Assembly: GCA_964373065.1 (NCBI GenBank)
Contig: CAYJSJ010000018.1
Location: 1 to 25,016 of the forward strand
Length of the DNA stretch: 25,016 nucleotides
Reading direction: 5' to 3'
From: CAYJSJ01 sp964373065
GTDB lineage: Bacteria > Patescibacteriota > Gracilibacteria > Peribacterales > Peribacteraceae
The notes beneath the pieces were generated by a model that did no database searches, was not told where the DNA came from, and was given only the letters and a program-made list of their open reading frames with translations. A program made the translations under genes and the position numbers. Of this stretch, positions 21,972-25,016 are shown piece after piece; positions within the stretch are counted from its first letter, which is position 1, and the number at the start of each line of letters is the position of its first letter.

Positions 21972-22009
21972 TACTGAAAATCAGATTTTCAGTAATATTG
22001 TATTACTGA
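21972..22009 (-). promoter_or_regulatory. Overlapping palindromic operators of the toxin-antitoxin operon
   Basis: Two overlapping inverted repeats share one half-site. The first has arms TACTGAAAAT (21972-21981) and ATTTTCAGTA (21985-21994) around CAG. The second has arms TCAGTAATA (21989-21997) and TATTACTGA (22001-22009) around TTG. TACTGA half-sites therefore occur three times in alternating orientation. A minus-strand -10 candidate, TACAAT (21997-22002), lies inside the second palindrome, so repressor binding would cover the promoter. Confidence 0.75.
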
Positions 22010-22132
22010 TTCACTCCCATTGCAAGCCCATTGCTCTCTCCTCACTCCCTGAAGTCAGTGAGTCCAACAAAAATTGCCCCTCAATGAGGAAGTGAAGGTG
22101 CGGTGAGTAAGGGAAAGTGGGGTCTGAGAGGC

Positions 22133-22161
22133 TTGATTCTCGATCGTGTTTTCGCTACACC
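22133..22161 (+). promoter_or_regulatory. Possible promoter of the Tat-exported protein gene
   Basis: TTGATT (22133-22138) and TACACC (22156-22161) are 17 bp apart, with the -10 ending 12 nt before the ATG at 22174. The -10 is poor (final C instead of T), so this is tentative. Confidence 0.3.
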
Positions 22162-22173
22162 ATACACCTTTTT

Positions 22174-24630
22174 ATGATGCATACCTCTACACATTTGTCC
22201 GATCAGCCCGATGCTGGTAGTCGATTTCATCGTCGCGATGCACTCAAGATGATAGGAGCTTCCGTATTTCTCGGTGGAAGCAGCGCACTCATAAGAAGCC
22301 AAACGGCCAGTGCACTGGAGGCACAGGCGCATTCCGATGGACCGCAACATCCTCAGAGCGAAAGTCATGAGGTTCATTCAGAAGTAGATTCACGTTTGGA
22401 TTTAGGTACTGCGCTTCCTGTTGGGTTCAATTTTGCACGGCACGTTGTATGGGGAGGTGCAGTGAAGGGAAAGGAGCTTGGCCCGCGGTCGGCCGTAGAG
22501 ATGAACGCGTTGGCAGGCGGCCGTATTGCGTTGCTCAAGGCCTTTGGAGGGAAAGAAGGCGGGCATCTTGCCGATCATGAATATGAAGAGATTCTGCACA
22601 GTCTCGGGCCGGTTCCCATCCTCGTCGGTCTCTCGGATGCGACGACCGCTTGCCTCCGTGTGGATCCCAATCGTATTTTTGCAACTGTTGCAGAGGAGTT
22701 TTCGTCGGCTATGCATTATAGCAACGTCGTTCGTCCCGCTTTGAGCGCAGATACGGCTGATTGGAAGCAACACCTCGACAAGGTGAATGCTGATCTTAAG
22801 GAGAAAATAGCGGAAGTATCGGCGGTCACCTCGGTACTTTCCCCCCTCGGTACGACGTATTCATCATCACAATTGGCAAATTCCATGAAGGGCGACGTGA
22901 TGCACATCGTCTACGAACAGTCCTATGCAATGGCTGTTCTGGAAGAGAAATCGCACGGAGTAGTTGTGATTCTTCATGCCGATGACATACATGAGATTGC
23001 AGAGAAACGAGCCGATGTACTTATGAACGGAACGTTCGGTTATTCGAAGCTCATGATGACGCTTGCCGCAAACACGCAGGGGAGTTGCGGTATTGGCGAT
23101 CCTCCGGAGATATACTTTGCCATCAATCATGTTGGGCGACCGGATACCCTAGCAATCGGTCATGGGTTTGGGGCAGTGAATTCGGAGTTCTACACTATAC
23201 TGCTCAATGCTCTCTGGATGCGGCGTGCCGGTATTTTCGACTCATCTGTTTTGCATGATTTTCTCCGAAAACAAACGACAACAGTGCAGGCAGTTTTGCA
23301 GAGCCTGACCGATGGCAAGCTTCGCACGGTGACACTCAATCAAGGACGAGGGGCGACGAAGGAGATCTTGGAGGCACTTGCGGAATTTGACGGTGCGGGA
23401 GGAGCGAAGCTCCGCGAGGTACTTCGGTCGCTGCCTCCGGCGAAGTTCCAGGCATCGATTCGCGAGTGGTGCCAAATGAAACTCGATGCCATTGCTGTCA
23501 TGACAAATCGGTTGGATGAGCTATCGGAATCCTTGCTCGATGATGCGGAAAGTTTTGCGAGCGCGGGTGTATTTACTCGTATGCGTGATGCTTTTTTGGC
23601 TGGTGATGTGCGTACAATGCAGAATCTTTTTTCTACCATGGAACGCCAATTGCAGGATGGAAAGGCCGATCGTCTCGCTGGGCTCTTTGAAGATTTTCTT
23701 GCAGATGGAACAAAAGTATCTGCTGAGGATGTGGAGAAGGAAGCGAGTCCCGATGAAGAGAGTGACACAACTGCCATCGAGCATGCCAAGCATAGCGCAG
23801 TCATCGCAGCCAAAATTGTGCATGAACTTATGGGTCTCAGCCATGAAAATCGTGCGAGCAGATTGAAGGCGGCACAGCAAGAACTTGGTCTGGGAGATGA
23901 TGCGGACCCTGAGCGCATACGTCAGATTCTTTCGCGTGCCGGTGAAGATACGATTCAGAAGGCATTGGCACAATTCACTAAACTCTCGGGAACCGAAGAT
24001 GTGGTACCCGGTATTGGTGAAGCTGAAGAAAGCAGTGGTGGCAATCATCACAAGGTTGCTTTGCTGGGACACAGCGCGCGCGAAGTGCTCTTTGCACTCC
24101 TCACGCAGATTCCGAGTGTTCCCGCACTTGCGCGTATGGCGAAATTGTTACTACCAACGCTTGCAGGCGTGCACGAAGGCGAGGCGCTCACTGCAAATCA
24201 CCTCAAGAGGATCGTGATGTTCATAATTCCGATTGAAGCGGGGTTGTCCGCAACTGCAGACAATGTCGCTGCATACCTTTTCGCGGAAGTTGTGCTACGT
24301 TCCTTCTTTGCCATGAAGTACGGCGATGATGTTTTTGCACGCTTCCCAATGCTCGAGACGGAGATCGGTGTTATTACCGTGAAAATGGCGGAGCAGGCCG
24401 GGTCACTCACCAAAGTCGGCAACGGCCCGAACTTCTCTCAACACACCCCGAAGATCAGACGTATGGAAAATCCGCAGGGCATCGGCATCGATATGGTTCC
24501 CATGACCATGCCGGATACGCTGAAAAACGGTTATTCCTGGGTTGCAAACGGCAGCTTCGTCCTTGGATCCATTGCGTACCTCTGGCGTGCTATAGATCGT
24601 ACGGAGAAGCACATTGTTCTAGCTGCCTAA
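22174..24630 (+). CDS. Large Tat-exported protein of unknown function
   Basis: The 818-aa protein has an N-terminal twin-arginine signal: HRRDALKMIG (19-28, Arg20-Arg21) followed by a moderately hydrophobic GASVFLGGSSALI and ASAL, so it is probably exported folded, perhaps with a cofactor. The bulk is helical and soluble. C-terminal segments are hydrophobic: about 676-710 (VMFIIPIEAGLSATADNVAAYLF is split over this span) and a last helix near 790-810 (VANGSFVLGSIAYLWRAI). ADN at 695-697 and GSLTKVGNGPN at 743-753 weakly recall motifs of NhaD/ArsB-type ion transporters, but most of the protein lacks membrane helices. The ATG at 22177 is an equal alternative start; the GTG at 22117 was rejected. 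No family is assigned. Confidence 0.7.
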   Translation: MMHTSTHLSDQPDAGSRFHRRDALKMIGASVFLGGSSALIRSQTASALEAQAHSDGPQHPQSESHEVHSEVDSRLDLGTALPVGFNFARHVVWGGAVKGKELGPRSAVEMNALAGGRIALLKAFGGKEGGHLADHEYEEILHSLGPVPILVGLSDATTACLRVDPNRIFATVAEEFSSAMHYSNVVRPALSADTADWKQHLDKVNADLKEKIAEVSAVTSVLSPLGTTYSSSQLANSMKGDVMHIVYEQSYAMAVLEEKSHGVVVILHADDIHEIAEKRADVLMNGTFGYSKLMMTLAANTQGSCGIGDPPEIYFAINHVGRPDTLAIGHGFGAVNSEFYTILLNALWMRRAGIFDSSVLHDFLRKQTTTVQAVLQSLTDGKLRTVTLNQGRGATKEILEALAEFDGAGGAKLREVLRSLPPAKFQASIREWCQMKLDAIAVMTNRLDELSESLLDDAESFASAGVFTRMRDAFLAGDVRTMQNLFSTMERQLQDGKADRLAGLFEDFLADGTKVSAEDVEKEASPDEESDTTAIEHAKHSAVIAAKIVHELMGLSHENRASRLKAAQQELGLGDDADPERIRQILSRAGEDTIQKALAQFTKLSGTEDVVPGIGEAEESSGGNHHKVALLGHSAREVLFALLTQIPSVPALARMAKLLLPTLAGVHEGEALTANHLKRIVMFIIPIEAGLSATADNVAAYLFAEVVLRSFFAMKYGDDVFARFPMLETEIGVITVKMAEQAGSLTKVGNGPNFSQHTPKIRRMENPQGIGIDMVPMTMPDTLKNGYSWVANGSFVLGSIAYLWRAIDRTEKHIVLAA

Positions 24631-24682
24631 TGTCATCATTGCGGGAAAGGTATCATTCTGCTTTCATTTTACAGTTCCGGTT

Positions 24683-24759
24683 GGGCGGCTAGCTCAGTTG
24701 GTTAGAGCGTTCGATTCACATTCGAAAGGTCACAGGTTCGAATCCTGTGCCGCCCACCA
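24683..24759 (+). tRNA. tRNA-Val, anticodon CAC
   Basis: The 77-nt sequence folds as a complete cloverleaf. The acceptor stem is GGGCGGC/GCCGCCC, the D stem GCTC/GAGC, the anticodon stem TTCGA/TCGAA with loop TTCACAT (anticodon CAC at 24717-24719), and the T stem ACAGG/CCTGT with loop TTCGAAT. The CCA end is encoded (24757-24759). CAC reads GUG valine codons. Confidence 0.95.
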
Positions 24760-25016
24760 CTCTCCCCGCTCATGGTAAACCACCGCCTACAATCTTTTAT
24801 ATGTATCTGAACCTATGCACTCATCCGGAATGAATTCCTGCATTGTTGCGGCGCTCGCCGGCGGTTTAAACCGCCGGCTAACATACTGGCGAAAAGACGA
24901 ATTCATTCGTCAGTGAACACACATGTCCATAGGCGGTCAGATGATTATTCAGAGGTTCCCTAAGAGCACTACTGTCTCCGTTGATCACCTGCATGATGGC
25001 ACCCAAGTCCGTTGAC
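24760..25016. other. Gene-free right edge apart from an inverted-repeat element
   Basis: No coding frame could be supported in the last 257 bases. The only clear structure is the nested inverted repeat at 24828-24908. A gene may begin beyond the window edge. Confidence 0.5.
24828..24908. repeat. Nested palindromic element (REP/MITE-like)
   Basis: The outer arms GAATGAATTC (24828-24837) and GAATTCATTC (24899-24908) are perfect 10-bp inverted repeats. Between them is a perfect 22-bp palindrome at 24857-24878, with half-site GCCGGCGGTTT. There is no coding capacity. The 81-bp unit downstream of a tRNA resembles a REP-type or miniature mobile element, but no second copy is present in the window and no clear target duplication was seen. 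Confidence 0.6.

Noticed and set aside
22117..22173. GTG start for the Tat-exported protein
   Set aside because: It would put about 19 extra residues before the signal and overlaps the possible promoter; ATG 22174 or 22177 fits better.
1..25016. UGA-as-glycine recoding as in Gracilibacteria
   Set aside because: UGA terminates several genes at family-consistent ends (rsmI, DsbA-like, DM13) and no in-frame UGA was seen in conserved proteins.
1..25016. CRISPR array or insertion sequence
   Set aside because: No regularly spaced repeats of CRISPR length and no transposase gene were seen. The only tandem array is the 8-bp unit.

Overview
The window reads as chromosomal DNA of a small-genome bacterium, most likely a member of the Candidate Phyla Radiation (Patescibacteria), possibly near Peregrinibacteria/Peribacteria. 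This is inference from the style of the sequence: compact gene packing, short versions of housekeeping proteins (HrcA, RuvA, 5-FTHF cyclo-ligase), many orphan exported proteins, almost no Shine-Dalgarno sequences, and repeated extended -10 promoters placed 6-9 nt before start codons. UGA acts as a normal stop (for example rsmI, dsbA-like, DM13), so this is not a UGA-recoding Gracilibacteria/Absconditabacteria genome.

Layout. 122-1626: two overlapping plus-strand genes, a DUF3892-like/lysozyme-like protein and a membrane protein. 1885-4431 (minus): ruvA, pgi, trxA and a small membrane protein. 4504-5853: a membrane-anchored M23 peptidase with a long coiled coil, divergent from ruvA. 5896-6576 (minus): rsmI. 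6720-10628 (plus): gyrA, rpmE and hrcA, with a CIRCE operator between rpmE and hrcA. 10639-13930 (minus): a set of exported proteins (two small Tyr-rich Cys-motif proteins, and an NTR-like protein with SLH repeats) with trhO between them. 14063-17522 (minus): glyA, a 5-FTHF cyclo-ligase gene and dnaX. 17605-18765: two lipoprotein genes tail to tail, DsbA-like and DM13. 18832-20732 (minus): a large orphan gene interrupted by a 100-N gap that looks like an assembly artefact. 20828-21463: dcd. 21454-21956 (minus): an AbrB-type antitoxin/RelE-type toxin pair with a palindromic operator region. 22174-24630: a large Tat-exported orphan. 24683-24759: tRNA-Val(CAC). The last 257 bases hold a nested inverted-repeat element and no clear gene.

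How it fits together. Core functions are replication and repair (dnaX, gyrA, ruvA), translation (rpmE, rsmI, trhO, tRNA-Val), folate one-carbon metabolism (glyA with the cyclo-ligase), nucleotide supply (dcd), sugar phosphate metabolism (pgi), redox (trxA cytoplasmic, DsbA-like extracytoplasmic) and heat-shock control (hrcA/CIRCE). Around these sit genes for the cell envelope. The most striking genome-wide signal is promoter architecture: at least nine start codons lie 6-9 nt behind a TAnnnT -10 hexamer, six of them with an upstream TGn. That predicts largely leaderless mRNAs.
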